This document shows positions 9,646-18,298 of a DNA stretch of 64,000 bases, piece by piece. Where the stretch lies: positions 868,001 to 932,000 of the forward strand of contig NC_020506.1 in assembly GCF_000344785.1 (NCBI RefSeq), read 5' to 3'. The notes under the pieces are model-generated. The model made no database searches and was not told the DNA's origin. It worked only from the letters and a program-made list of their open reading frames with translations. The stretch comes from Corynebacterium callunae DSM 20147. Its GTDB lineage: Bacteria > Actinomycetota > Actinomycetes > Mycobacteriales > Mycobacteriaceae. Each line of letters opens with the position of its first letter. Within the stretch, counting starts at the first letter, position 1. The translations under genes and the position numbers were made by a program.

Positions 9646-9654
9646 AGGGATTAC

Positions 9655-11277
9655 CTATCGATTGGAGCGGTACCACTTGATCAATGAATCAGTGGAGGAA
9701 TCACCGGAGTTAACTTCTTCCTCGCCGGAAACAGCTGGAGCAAGGTCATTTGCCTGCTGTTTGCCGAGCTCGACGCCCCACTGGTCAAAGGAGTTGATAT
9801 CCCAGATGACACCCTGAACCATCACGATGTGCTCGTAGAGAGCAATGAGTGCACCTAGTACTGCGGGGGTAAGTTCCTCAGCCAGGATGGTGGTGGTTGG
9901 TCGGTTACCAGGCATGACCTTGTGGTTTACCAAGTCAGCTGCGACACCTTCAGCAGCGATCTCTTCCGCAGTCTTACCAAAAGCAAGAACCTTGGTCTGT
10001 GCGAAGAAGTTGCTCATGAGCAGGTCATGCATGCTGCGATCACCGGCTGGCAAATCCTTCTTGGGACGGGCAAAGCCAATGAAGTCTGCCGGCACAAGGC
10101 GGGTGCCCTGGTGGATTAGCTGGAAGAACGCATGCTGGCCGTTGGTGCCTGGCTCGCCCCAGTAGATTTCGCCGGTGCCGGTGGAAACTGGAGTGCCATC
10201 ACGGTGGACAGACTTGCCATTAGATTCCATGGTCAACTGTTGCAGATAAGCAGCAAAACGGCTGAGATCTTCAGAATATGGAAGTACTGCGTGAGTTTCT
10301 GCACCATAGAAGTCGGAGTACCAAACGCCAAGCAGACCCATTAGAACCGGAATGTTTTCGGAGAATTCAGCAGTGCGGAAGTGCTCATCCATGGCATGGA
10401 AGCCTCCGAGGAATCGCATGAAGTCGCGAGGTCCGATGACTGCCATCAAGGAAAGTCCAACTGCGGAGTCCACGGAGTAGCGTCCGCCTACCCAATCCCA
10501 GAAACCAAACATGTTGGCGGTGTCAATGCCAAATTCAGCAACCTTTTCCGCATTGGTAGACACTGCGACGAAGTGCTTGGAAACAGCATCTTCACCCAAC
10601 TTTTCGACCAGCCAGGCACGCGCCGCACGGGCATTGGAAAGGGTTTCCTGAGTGGTGAAAGTCTTGGAAGCGATAATAAAAAGGGTGGATTCTGCATCCA
10701 GGTCTTCCAAGGTTGCGACCAAGTCGGCTGGGTCAACGTTGGAGACAAATTCAGCGGTAATGCCGGCGGTGGCGTAGGAACGAAGCGCCTTGGTTGCCAT
10801 TGCAGGTCCGAGGTCAGAGCCTCCGATGCCGATATTGACGATCTTCTTGATGGTGTGTCCGGTGTGTCCGAGCCACTTGCCGGAGCGAAGCGCAGTAGCG
10901 AAGTCACGCATACGACCAAGGGTCTCGTGCACATCTGCGACGACGTCCTGGCCGTCTACCTCTAGGTTTGCTTCCACAGGAAGGCGCAAAGCAGTATGCA
11001 GCACGGCGCGATCCTCGGTGTTGTTGAGATGCACACCGGCAAACATGTCATCAATGCGCCCGCGTAGACCCGCCTCCTCGGTGAGTGCGAGTAGGCGAGT
11101 TAAAGTCTCTTCATTAGCCAAGTTTTTGGATAGATCAACGTGCAAGCCAGCCGCGGAAAAGGTGAACTTCTCTGCGCGTGTGTCATCGGAAAACAGCTCA
11201 CGCAAGGTGGTTCCATCAAAAGTGGAATAATGCTCAGCAAGTTGCTTCCAGGCTGCGGTTGTTGAAATGTTTGGCAT
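9655..11277 (-). CDS. pgi: Glucose-6-phosphate isomerase
   Basis: Interconverts glucose 6-phosphate and fructose 6-phosphate in glycolysis. The 540-residue protein matches the C. glutamicum length. It has the family signatures [15 protein letters not shown] and, near the C-terminus, [25 protein letters not shown] binds the sugar phosphate. ATG 11277 ([10 protein letters not shown]) is preferred over the TTG immediately before it because GAGGAG lies 5 nt upstream of the ATG. An inverted repeat sits in its promoter region. Confidence 0.97.
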   Translation of the reverse strand: MPNISTTAAWKQLAEHYSTFDGTTLRELFSDDTRAEKFTFSAAGLHVDLSKNLANEETLTRLLALTEEAGLRGRIDDMFAGVHLNNTEDRAVLHTALRLPVEANLEVDGQDVVADVHETLGRMRDFATALRSGKWLGHTGHTIKKIVNIGIGGSDLGPAMATKALRSYATAGITAEFVSNVDPADLVATLEDLDAESTLFIIASKTFTTQETLSNARAARAWLVEKLGEDAVSKHFVAVSTNAEKVAEFGIDTANMFGFWDWVGGRYSVDSAVGLSLMAVIGPRDFMRFLGGFHAMDEHFRTAEFSENIPVLMGLLGVWYSDFYGAETHAVLPYSEDLSRFAAYLQQLTMESNGKSVHRDGTPVSTGTGEIYWGEPGTNGQHAFFQLIHQGTRLVPADFIGFARPKKDLPAGDRSMHDLLMSNFFAQTKVLAFGKTAEEIAAEGVAADLVNHKVMPGNRPTTTILAEELTPAVLGALIALYEHIVMVQGVIWDINSFDQWGVELGKQQANDLAPAVSGEEEVNSGDSSTDSLIKWYRSNR

Positions 11278-11288
11278 CAAAACTCCTC

Positions 11289-11310
11289 TAAAGTTGTAGG
11301 TATAACTTTA
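11289..11310. promoter_or_regulatory. Inverted repeat in the pgi promoter/leader
   Basis: Arms TAAAGTT and AACTTTA (7 bp, perfect) separated by 8 bp, just upstream of the pgi ribosome site. On the pgi strand the spacer includes TATACC, a possible -10, so a bound protein would block the promoter. The regulator is unknown. Confidence 0.4.
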
Positions 11311-11395
11311 GGGTAGCCGGAGAGTGTGGCCTGCTGCAGCGAAACGGGGGCAGATGACTTTTTAAACACCGCTTTTCGACGAGAAACCTGTCGCT

Positions 11396-12547
11396 TTAGG
11401 TGGTCCAACGCTTGTTAAAAGCAGTGCGGTGTTGTGAAACCGTTTGAGCCCACCTCGCATTCTTCGGAGATAGCGGTCCGTTTGGTTCGGTAACTGACCA
11501 AGTTCCATCGCCCATCAGCCAGACAATGATTCCTGAATAAGGATCGATCAGATAATTTATCCGTCCATCAGTTTTCATATTGTGGTGATGCTGGCAGAGA
11601 TCAGCAGAGTCATCCAAAGTGGTTTTTCCACTTTCTTCAAAAGGAACTCGATGGTCGATCTGAGCTTTGTGGGCTGGTACTGAGCATCCGGGGAAGCGGC
11701 ATGTTCCATCGCGGCCGATGATGGCAGCTCGCAGCGCAGGTGGTGGGTCGTGCTTAGTTGTGGTGATTTTTGCTGCTTCGTCCATGTCGCGAGTTTTTGT
11801 TGCGCGCTTAGACCAGAACTTTCCAGCTTTGGCGTCAAGCCAACCGATACCACTTGCCCAAACTGGAGCATTCGCCAGATCAGAGGCTGTGTAGAGGTTG
11901 AGGATTACTTTGACGTTGATCTTATTACGCAGAATGTCACTAAATGCTTCTCCAAAGCTGAGTTCATTGGCTTTGGCGCGTTGCGAGACTGCTTCATTGA
12001 TGATGTAGCCATCTACGGCATCAACTGTGGCGCCTATTTCAGCGCTGCCATCGGGATGGAAGTCCACTCCAAAACTGGCATCATCCTGAGTTCCACGGGA
12101 ACCTGTGGCTCTTGCGTCGTCAAGCAAATCTCTTAAGTCTTTAATACGGCGGCTAATAGACGCGGCGCTGGGCAAGACCTGATTCGGTGAGGTCGCGGTG
12201 AGAAATTCGGTGAGCAGACGATCGGCTTCCGGGAGGTTTTCGGGGTTGATGCCAGCTAGGGCATTGCTAATTGCAATAAGTCGAGTGCAGTCCAAGTGGA
12301 AAAGATTATTTTGTAGCGTTTCGAGCTGGGGGAGATCTCTCAGAGTGGCAAAGGCAATAGATAAGCGGGAAATATAATCACGCGGAACACCAGTTGCGGT
12401 GGCCAAACTAGCGATTGCGGTGGAGTGGTCTTCCTCATCGTCTGGCAGGACGTCTTTCCAGAATCGATGATCCATTTCTCGAAGTTTGGTTTTTTGAACA
12501 GCGATCGGGTTGTTGGGGTTATTAACAGTGTAAAAATTTCCTATCAT
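11396..12547 (-). CDS. DUF222/13E12-type HNH endonuclease-domain protein
   Basis: About 383 residues. The N-terminal two thirds resemble the DUF222 (13E12 repeat) region common in actinobacteria. The C-terminal region has an HNH nuclease fold with CRFPGC, IDHRVPFEESG and CQHHHNMK, keeping the metal-binding Cys pair and the central histidines. Members are multi-copy in many actinobacteria and their role is unresolved (mobile remnant, DNA repair or defence have been suggested). A GAGGAGG purine tract precedes two consecutive ATGs (12550 and 12547); spacing favours the second. It stands alone between pgi and the chorismate mutase gene. Confidence 0.85.
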   Translation of the reverse strand: MIGNFYTVNNPNNPIAVQKTKLREMDHRFWKDVLPDDEEDHSTAIASLATATGVPRDYISRLSIAFATLRDLPQLETLQNNLFHLDCTRLIAISNALAGINPENLPEADRLLTEFLTATSPNQVLPSAASISRRIKDLRDLLDDARATGSRGTQDDASFGVDFHPDGSAEIGATVDAVDGYIINEAVSQRAKANELSFGEAFSDILRNKINVKVILNLYTASDLANAPVWASGIGWLDAKAGKFWSKRATKTRDMDEAAKITTTKHDPPPALRAAIIGRDGTCRFPGCSVPAHKAQIDHRVPFEESGKTTLDDSADLCQHHHNMKTDGRINYLIDPYSGIIVWLMGDGTWSVTEPNGPLSPKNARWAQTVSQHRTAFNKRWTT

Positions 12548-12634
12548 CATCCCTCCTCGCCCTCAATGTATCGTCTTCAAACGCAGAGGGGAATTATCGC
12601 AGTTCGCAACCTGTGGATAACTTCCCAGCAGGCA

Positions 12635-12674
12635 TAAAAAAACCCTGACCATTTAAATAAGAGCAGGTCAGGGT
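12635..12674 (-). terminator. Rho-independent terminator after chorismate mutase
   Basis: Leftward hairpin with arms ACCCTGACC / GGTCAGGGT followed by a run of T, 26 nt after the gene end. Confidence 0.85.
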
Positions 12675-12700
12675 GGTTAATAAATTTTTTAAATTGTGGA

Positions 12701-13006
12701 TTAACCGAGCTTGCCGCGACCCAGGCGCAATAAGATACCAGCCAATGCTGGGCCTTCCTCGCCGATTTCTTCACGGAATTGATTAATAATCGCAACCTCG
12801 CGGGTGTGCACCAGGCGCGTGCCTCCAGAGCTCATGCGAGTTTTTCCAATTGTTTGAGAAATAGTAGTACGACGCTTAATTGCATCAATAATTTCGCGAT
12901 CTAGACGGTTAATTTCCGCGCGATACTTCTGAATTTCTGCATCAGATAGTGGGTCATCTGTGCCAGAAGGCATCCTGATCTCGAAGTTTTCACCTGCGTT
13001 AGTCAT
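12701..13006 (-). CDS. csm: Chorismate mutase, AroQ type
   Basis: Converts chorismate to prephenate for phenylalanine and tyrosine synthesis. The 101-residue helical protein has the AroQ pattern: an N-terminal helix RAEINRLDREIIDAIKRRT, then KTRMSSG and the R-x-R-E type helix HTREVAIINQFREEIG. Actinobacterial forms of this kind usually need DAHP synthase as partner for full activity. A CAGAAT hexamer 7 nt before the ATG suggests leaderless translation. It diverges from pcrA and is closed by a strong terminator. Confidence 0.9.
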   Translation of the reverse strand: MTNAGENFEIRMPSGTDDPLSDAEIQKYRAEINRLDREIIDAIKRRTTISQTIGKTRMSSGGTRLVHTREVAIINQFREEIGEEGPALAGILLRLGRGKLG

Positions 13007-13013
13007 GGGAACT

Positions 13014-13019
13014 ATTCTG
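13014..13019 (-). promoter_or_regulatory. Putative -10 box for leaderless csm
   Basis: CAGAAT reading leftward, 7 nt before the chorismate mutase ATG; no purine-rich ribosome site between. Confidence 0.4.
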
Positions 13020-13074
13020 CCATGTTTAACTCGAAACTATGTGTGTCCACCCCACCTAGTAGGTTATTGGGGTA

Positions 13075-15324
13075 ATGAATACTTCACCTTTTAATCCAAG
13101 CAAAAGCCCAGATCTTGTTGAAGGGCTCAATGAACAACAAAGGGCAGCCGTAGAACATATCGGCTCTCCTTTGCTTATCGTGGCAGGCGCCGGTTCAGGA
13201 AAAACTGCTGTGCTTACTCGTCGAATCGCATATTTAATGCGCTATAGGGGAGTGCAGCCACAGGAGATTTGGGCCATTACCTTTACCAATAAAGCCGCTG
13301 CTGAAATGCGTGAACGTGTAAGCCAATTGGTTGGCCCAGTAGCGCAGCGCATGTGGGTGGCTACTTTCCACTCGGTATGTGTACGCATTTTGCGTCAGCA
13401 GGCACAACTAGTGCCCGGCCTTAATACCAATTTCACGATTTATGATTCTGATGATTCCAGGCGTTTGCTCACCATGATCGCCAAAGATCTGGAATTAGAT
13501 ATCAAGAAGTTTTCCGCACGTACTTTGTTGGGCGCGATTTCCAATTTGAAAAATGAATTAATTACTCCGGCAGAAGCAATCGCAGATGCTGAGCGCACCC
13601 ATAATCCTTATGAAACTGTGGTAGCCAGGGCTTTCTCCGAATATCAAAGCCGGCTGCGTCGCGCTAATGCAGTGGACTTTGACGATCTCATTGGGGAAAC
13701 TGTGCGAATTTTCCGCGAACACCCCGCAGTTGTGCAATATTATCGGCGTCGATTCCGCCATGTTCTCATCGACGAATACCAGGACACCAACCACGCGCAA
13801 TATGAGCTGATTGCAACCCTGGTGGGCAAGCCTGATGAGGACCCTGCGGAGCTTTGCGTGGTGGGCGACTCTGACCAGTCAATTTATGCCTTCCGCGGCG
13901 CCACCATCCGCAATATTGAGGAATTTGAGCGAGATTTCTCTAATGCTCGCACGATTTTATTGGAGCAAAACTATCGTTCCACCCAGACGATTTTGAGTGC
14001 GGCCAACGCGGTGATTTCCCAAAATGAAAACCGTCGTCCTAAGAAGTTGTGGACTTCCCTCGGGGACGGCGAGAAAATCATTGGCTACGTGGCGGACAAC
14101 GAGCATGATGAAGCTCGATTTATCGCATCTGAGATTGATACCCTTGCAGACCGCGGCCTGAACTATTCAGAAATCGCGATTATGTACCGTACTAATAATT
14201 CTTCGCGTGCTCTGGAAGATGTTTTTATGCGCACCGGCATTCCTTATAAGGTGGTCGGCGGTACGAAGTTCTATGAGCGTAAAGAAATCCGCGATATCAT
14301 CGCCTATCTGCGCGTCTTGGAAAACCCTGATGACACCGTCAATTTGCGCCGCATCATCAACACTCCAAAGCGTGGCATCGGCGATCGCGCTCAGGCTTTT
14401 ATCGCCCTGCACGCTGAAAATAACCAGGTCAGCTTCGGACAGGCGCTTATCGACGCGGGCAACGGCAAGGTTGACCTGCTCGGCGCCCGGGGCAAGAACG
14501 CAGTTATTAAGTTTAATGAGCTTTTCGACGCGCTGCGCGGGGAATATTCCGTCACCCCTGATATTGGAAGTGTAATCAACCACATCTTGGATCTGACTGG
14601 TTATAAGGCAGAGCTGGAAGCCTCCAATGATCCTCAAGATGGTGCACGTCTGGATAACTTGAATGAGTTGGTCTCAGTAGCTCGCGAGTTTTCCGCTGAT
14701 GCCGCAAACCGTTTGGCTTATGAGGAACCAGCAGAGGGGGAGCCAGAGCCAGGCAGCTTGCAGGCTTTTTTGGAAAGAGTGTCATTGGTAGCGGACGCCG
14801 ATCAAATTCCAGATTCTGAAAATGGGGTTGTCACCTTGATGACCTTGCACACCGCCAAGGGGCTGGAATTTCCAGTGGTATTTCTAACCGGTTGGGAAGA
14901 CGGACAATTCCCTCATTTGCGTTCTCTCGGTGATACCAAAGAGCTTGCTGAGGAACGTCGTTTGGCTTATGTCGGAATTACTCGCGCCCGCAAGCGTCTG
15001 TACCTGACACGTTCATTACTGCGTAGCTCTTGGGGCAATCCGGTAACAAATCCACCATCGAGGTTCTTGGAAGAGATTCCAGCTGAGCTCATTGAGTGGC
15101 GTCGGGAAGAAACCCGTAGTTCCGCCTGGGCTCCTCCAGTTAAGAGCCGCAATAGGCAACTGGAGCTAGCAGTGGGCGATCGTGTTAATCATGACAAGTA
15201 TGGTCTTGGCACTGTTATTGCTGCAGACGGCGCAGGCTCTCGTGCCACAGTGACCATCGACTTTGGATCCAAAGGCAAGGTTCGATTGATGCTGCTTGGT
15301 GGAGTGCCAATGGAAAAACTCTAG
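13075..15324 (+). CDS. pcrA: ATP-dependent DNA helicase PcrA/UvrD1
   Basis: Superfamily 1A 3'-5' helicase acting in nucleotide excision repair and clearing proteins from DNA. In the 749-residue protein the Q motif (LNEQQRAAVEH) and Walker A (VAGAGSGKT) lie near residues 18-45. DEYQDTN is the Walker B region, GDSDQSIYAFRGA is motif III, and TLHTAKGLEFPVVF and VGITRARKRL are C-terminal motifs. A final Tudor-like tail (VGDRVNHDKYGLGTVIAADG) matches PcrA's RNA polymerase-binding domain. A bidirectional-looking terminator follows. Confidence 0.96.
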   Translation: MNTSPFNPSKSPDLVEGLNEQQRAAVEHIGSPLLIVAGAGSGKTAVLTRRIAYLMRYRGVQPQEIWAITFTNKAAAEMRERVSQLVGPVAQRMWVATFHSVCVRILRQQAQLVPGLNTNFTIYDSDDSRRLLTMIAKDLELDIKKFSARTLLGAISNLKNELITPAEAIADAERTHNPYETVVARAFSEYQSRLRRANAVDFDDLIGETVRIFREHPAVVQYYRRRFRHVLIDEYQDTNHAQYELIATLVGKPDEDPAELCVVGDSDQSIYAFRGATIRNIEEFERDFSNARTILLEQNYRSTQTILSAANAVISQNENRRPKKLWTSLGDGEKIIGYVADNEHDEARFIASEIDTLADRGLNYSEIAIMYRTNNSSRALEDVFMRTGIPYKVVGGTKFYERKEIRDIIAYLRVLENPDDTVNLRRIINTPKRGIGDRAQAFIALHAENNQVSFGQALIDAGNGKVDLLGARGKNAVIKFNELFDALRGEYSVTPDIGSVINHILDLTGYKAELEASNDPQDGARLDNLNELVSVAREFSADAANRLAYEEPAEGEPEPGSLQAFLERVSLVADADQIPDSENGVVTLMTLHTAKGLEFPVVFLTGWEDGQFPHLRSLGDTKELAEERRLAYVGITRARKRLYLTRSLLRSSWGNPVTNPPSRFLEEIPAELIEWRREETRSSAWAPPVKSRNRQLELAVGDRVNHDKYGLGTVIAADGAGSRATVTIDFGSKGKVRLMLLGGVPMEKL

Positions 15325-15331
15325 AAATACG

Positions 15332-15359
15332 AAAAGGCGACCTAATGGTCGCCTTTTTT
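15332..15359 (+). terminator. Terminator after pcrA
   Basis: Perfect hairpin with arms AAAAGGCGACC / GGTCGCCTTTT, a 4-nt loop and a T run, directly after the pcrA stop; the A-rich left side allows it to work leftward too. Confidence 0.92.
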
Positions 15360-15365
15360 CGTGAG

Positions 15366-15383
15366 AATATTCTTAAGAATATT
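15366..15383. repeat. 18-bp perfect palindrome between convergent genes
   Basis: AATATTCTTAAGAATATT is its own reverse complement and runs up to the stop of the leftward peptidase gene. It lies 7 bp after the pcrA terminator and may be a second terminator stem or a protein-binding site. Confidence 0.5.
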
Positions 15384-15384
15384 T

Positions 15385-16092
15385 TTAAAGGGTGATACCG
15401 CGCTCTGCCAGCCAAGGTGCTGGATCAATTGCTCCGCCGCCCTGAGGATAAACCTCGAAGTGAAGGTGGGAACCGGTGGAGAATCCACGGCTACCCATAC
15501 CTGCGATGCGATCGCCGGCCTTGACGGTTTGGCCAACGGTGACCTCAACGGTTTCCATGTGTCCATAAACGGTGATGGTGCCATCAGCGTGCTGCAAGCG
15601 AACCCAGTTACCAAAACCAGAAGCAGGACCAGCGTCGATGACAGTGCCATCCATAGCTGCAAGGATTGGGGTTCCAATGGCATTGGCAATATCAATACCA
15701 TTGTGGTTTGTGCCCCAACGAGCACCGAAACCGGAGGTGTAGCTTCCTTCTGCAGGCTTTACAACTGAAGGGCCACGAGCGTCCAAGTCAGCCTGGATGC
15801 GGTCTGCATTGTATTGGATGGTCTTGGTGATCTGCTCACCAAGGTTTACCACTGGTTTGAACTCAGCAATGGAGAGGATCTGCGGTGCAGAGCTTCCGAC
15901 AGGTGCAACATCATTTGCAGCAAGTTGGTAATCAACTTCTACAGCAGGTTCAGAAGTCTGGGCAGTTACTGCTCCACCAGCTCCGGCGGTGGATACTGCA
16001 CCGGTTGCAACCGCTACAAAAGCGACACGACCCCTGGTTACCTGTGAAGTGGTTTGCTTGCGGTGCTTGCCACCTCGGGTGTGCTCCTGCAA
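15385..16092 (-). CDS. Secreted M23-family (LytM) peptidase
   Basis: Probable cell-wall endopeptidase cutting peptidoglycan cross-bridges. A basic N-terminus is followed by a hydrophobic stretch (VAFVAVATGAVSTAGAGGAV) ending near VTAQ, a likely Sec signal peptide. The C-terminal LytM domain has HNGIDI (first His/Asp zinc ligands) and SHLHFEV (third His), so it should be catalytically active. The start is uncertain: TTG 16092 has AGCAGG 5 nt upstream and gives a normal signal peptide, while TTG 16164 would add 24 residues. A candidate MtrA site lies upstream. Divergent from perM. Confidence 0.85.
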   Translation of the reverse strand: MQEHTRGGKHRKQTTSQVTRGRVAFVAVATGAVSTAGAGGAVTAQTSEPAVEVDYQLAANDVAPVGSSAPQILSIAEFKPVVNLGEQITKTIQYNADRIQADLDARGPSVVKPAEGSYTSGFGARWGTNHNGIDIANAIGTPILAAMDGTVIDAGPASGFGNWVRLQHADGTITVYGHMETVEVTVGQTVKAGDRIAGMGSRGFSTGSHLHFEVYPQGGGAIDPAPWLAERGITL

Positions 16093-16166
16093 TTTCGCCT
16101 GCTTCCAATCATTGCCACAAACTGCTTGAAATCGCCTTCGGAAAATCACGTTAGCGAGGTTCAATT

Positions 16167-16182
16167 GTGACCATCTTGTTAT
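16167..16182. promoter_or_regulatory. Weak MtrA-like site upstream of M23 peptidase
   Basis: GTGAC-N6-GTTAT on the + strand, one mismatch from the GTNAC-N6-GTNAC pattern, about 75 bp before the preferred start of the wall peptidase. Weaker than the betP site. Confidence 0.3.
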
Positions 16183-16344
16183 CTACCGGAAGTAACACTA
16201 GCCGGATTGCTTCGAGTGGGCAAGTGAAATGTTGAATTTCTATAACAAATCAGCCTTTTACTCTGAAATTTTTGAGACCTTTTCAGGAAAGTTAAGCCGT
16301 GCCATCGCCAAAATTGGGCCAATTGGTGGCACAGTTGTCAGGTG

Positions 16345-17691
16345 ATGAGCAAGAATAATAGTCCGCAGACACGGCCCGGTTCAGTTCGGCGCCGCCGACC
16401 AAAGCCACAGGTCTCCACGCCGGCTCAGGCCTCAGATAAGAAGCAATCACGCCTTAAGCGCTTTTTACCCACGGTCTTAATTCCGCATGGCGTGGCAGTG
16501 CTGTTGGTGATTATTACCGCTGTTGTTGCCCTCATGTTCAGCGCAACTTCGATGGTGAACCTGCCAGCAACAATCGCGCAATTATGGCTGGCTCTTAATA
16601 TGGGCGGAGTATCCGGCAGTGGACAAACGATCACAGTTTTCCCTATGCTGCCAGCACTTATCCTATTTTGGGCCATTGCTTGGCGAGTCCACCAAGCTGT
16701 TAAAGATCGCGTCAGCATCGCAGATCTCTTTGTGCTTTTGGCGCTTACCGTCGCCACTCCACTAGTCCTCAGTGTTATCGCGTGGGCGATGCTCTTGGAT
16801 GCTTCCAGCGTCCTTAATGTCGGTGTTCCACCCGTACTCTGGCTGCTACGCATTTTGCTCTTACATATCTGCGCCATGTTCTTGGGCATGGGGCCTCGAC
16901 TGTGGCGCGCGTTGGCGCGCCGGTACGGTGTTGCAGAGTGGCTTATCGACGCCGGGTCTCAGGCAAGACGATTTATTCTCGCCTACGCCGCCGTCGCAAC
17001 AGTAATTGTGTTGATTATTACAGCAGTTAATCACCAAGCATTTGGCGAGACCCTGGCTGGTTACGATGGAGCATCCATCGTCGCCCTAATTCTCCTTAGT
17101 TTGCTTTATCTCCCCAATATGGTGGTTTATGCGATGGGAATGATTCTCGGAGCTCCATTAAGCTTTGGCGAAGCCTCCATCAGCCTATTTAGTGTCCACA
17201 TGGTTCCCATGCCTCCACTTCCTATTTTGGCTGCGCTGCCGGCGACAGCTCCACAGTGGGGAGTTGTATTGCTTGTTATTCCTGCAGCAGTAGCAGCGTG
17301 GATCTTTGTTAAGAATCCCATGCGTTTAAGTGTGAATATCGCAACCGCGGTTTTTGCTGCCGTATTTATCATGTTGCTTGGTTTGTTCTCTGGCGGTGTA
17401 CTGGGCGTTTATAACTACGTTGGTCTAAACCTGTTGATCGCTGGCGGATTGGCGCTGGTCTATCTCCTTATTGTTGGAACACTCATCTTTGGTATTGATA
17501 GATTGCGCACCCCAGTAATCGTGGCTCCAGTAGCGGAACCTGAAGTAGTGGAAGAACCCGAAGAAGAGGAAGAGTCTGAGGAAGAGTCTGAGGAAGAAAT
17601 TGAAGAGGAATCGGTAGAACCTGAGCCTGAAGTAGAGGCCGATGAAGAAATCGATGCCTCCGATGATGGTTCTAAGCCGGATTCCCATTAA
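16345..17691 (+). CDS. perM: PerM-like polytopic membrane protein (DUF6350)
   Basis: 448 residues: a basic cytoplasmic N-terminus (RRRRPKPQ), about nine to ten hydrophobic helices (residues 45-390) and a strongly acidic C-terminal tail dominated by Glu. The topology and position directly before purN-purH match mycobacterial Rv0955 (PerM), a membrane protein needed for persistence that supports cell division through FtsB. Function here is inferred from that synteny. A GTG at 16342 abuts the ATG chosen at 16345. The tail is encoded by Glu/Ser codons with a perfect 12-bp direct repeat. Confidence 0.82.
   Translation: MSKNNSPQTRPGSVRRRRPKPQVSTPAQASDKKQSRLKRFLPTVLIPHGVAVLLVIITAVVALMFSATSMVNLPATIAQLWLALNMGGVSGSGQTITVFPMLPALILFWAIAWRVHQAVKDRVSIADLFVLLALTVATPLVLSVIAWAMLLDASSVLNVGVPPVLWLLRILLLHICAMFLGMGPRLWRALARRYGVAEWLIDAGSQARRFILAYAAVATVIVLIITAVNHQAFGETLAGYDGASIVALILLSLLYLPNMVVYAMGMILGAPLSFGEASISLFSVHMVPMPPLPILAALPATAPQWGVVLLVIPAAVAAWIFVKNPMRLSVNIATAVFAAVFIMLLGLFSGGVLGVYNYVGLNLLIAGGLALVYLLIVGTLIFGIDRLRTPVIVAPVAEPEVVEEPEEEEESEEESEEEIEEESVEPEPEVEADEEIDASDDGSKPDSH
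17569..17592 (+). repeat. 12-bp tandem repeat in perM acidic tail
   Basis: GAAGAGTCTGAG occurs twice in tandem, encoding the Glu/Ser-rich tail; simple in-frame expansion or loss would change tail length. Confidence 0.7.
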
Positions 17692-17692
17692 C

Positions 17693-18292
17693 ATGTTTCC
17701 TGTGAATTCCGACTCAACGACCACCATTGTCGTTTTAGCTTCGGGGACTGGAACACTCTTACAGTCCATCATCGAAGCACAAGGTTCCTACCGCATCGCA
17801 GGCGTAGTCTCTGATGTTGATTGCCCCGCACTTGAAAAGGCTAAACAAGCTGGAATAAAGACAAACGTCGTTAAGCTGGGTGCAGACCGAGCTGCGTGGA
17901 ATGCGGAACTGGCAGATGCCGTCGCCGAGAGTACTCCGGATGTGGTGGTCTCGGCGGGATTCATGAAGATCCTAGGGGAGGGGTTCTTATCAAGGTTCCC
18001 TTCCATTATTAATACCCACCCCGCTCTTTTGCCTTCTTTCCCTGGCGCTCATGCGGTCAGGGATGCATTGGCTTATGGAGTTAAAATCACCGGCTCAACT
18101 GTGCACTTTGTTGATGCTGGCGTTGATACCGGCCCGATCATTGCGCAAAAAGCAGTGGAGGTGCTGAGCGGGGATGATGAATCCAGCCTGCATGAAAGAA
18201 TCAAGCAGGTTGAGCGTAAACTTATTGTGGAAGTCCTGAATAACGTGGAATTTTCCCGTCAGGGTGGCGTACAACTCAACTGGAGAGGCTAA
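17693..18292 (+). CDS. purN: Phosphoribosylglycinamide formyltransferase
   Basis: Transfers a formyl group from 10-formyl-THF to GAR, the third step of purine synthesis. The 199-residue protein shows IVVLASGTGTLLQSII at the N-terminus (ribosyl-phosphate binding), then the catalytic Asn-His-Asp set in INTHPALLPSFPGAHAVRDALAYG and HFVDAGVDTGPII. ATG 17693 starts 1 nt after the perM stop, implying coupling. purH follows 6 nt downstream. Confidence 0.95.
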   Translation: MFPVNSDSTTTIVVLASGTGTLLQSIIEAQGSYRIAGVVSDVDCPALEKAKQAGIKTNVVKLGADRAAWNAELADAVAESTPDVVVSAGFMKILGEGFLSRFPSIINTHPALLPSFPGAHAVRDALAYGVKITGSTVHFVDAGVDTGPIIAQKAVEVLSGDDESSLHERIKQVERKLIVEVLNNVEFSRQGGVQLNWRG

Positions 18293-18298
18293 TCCTTC

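Noticed and set aside
10381..10965. 194-residue frame antisense to pgi
   Set aside because: Mirror of pgi codons; no family features.
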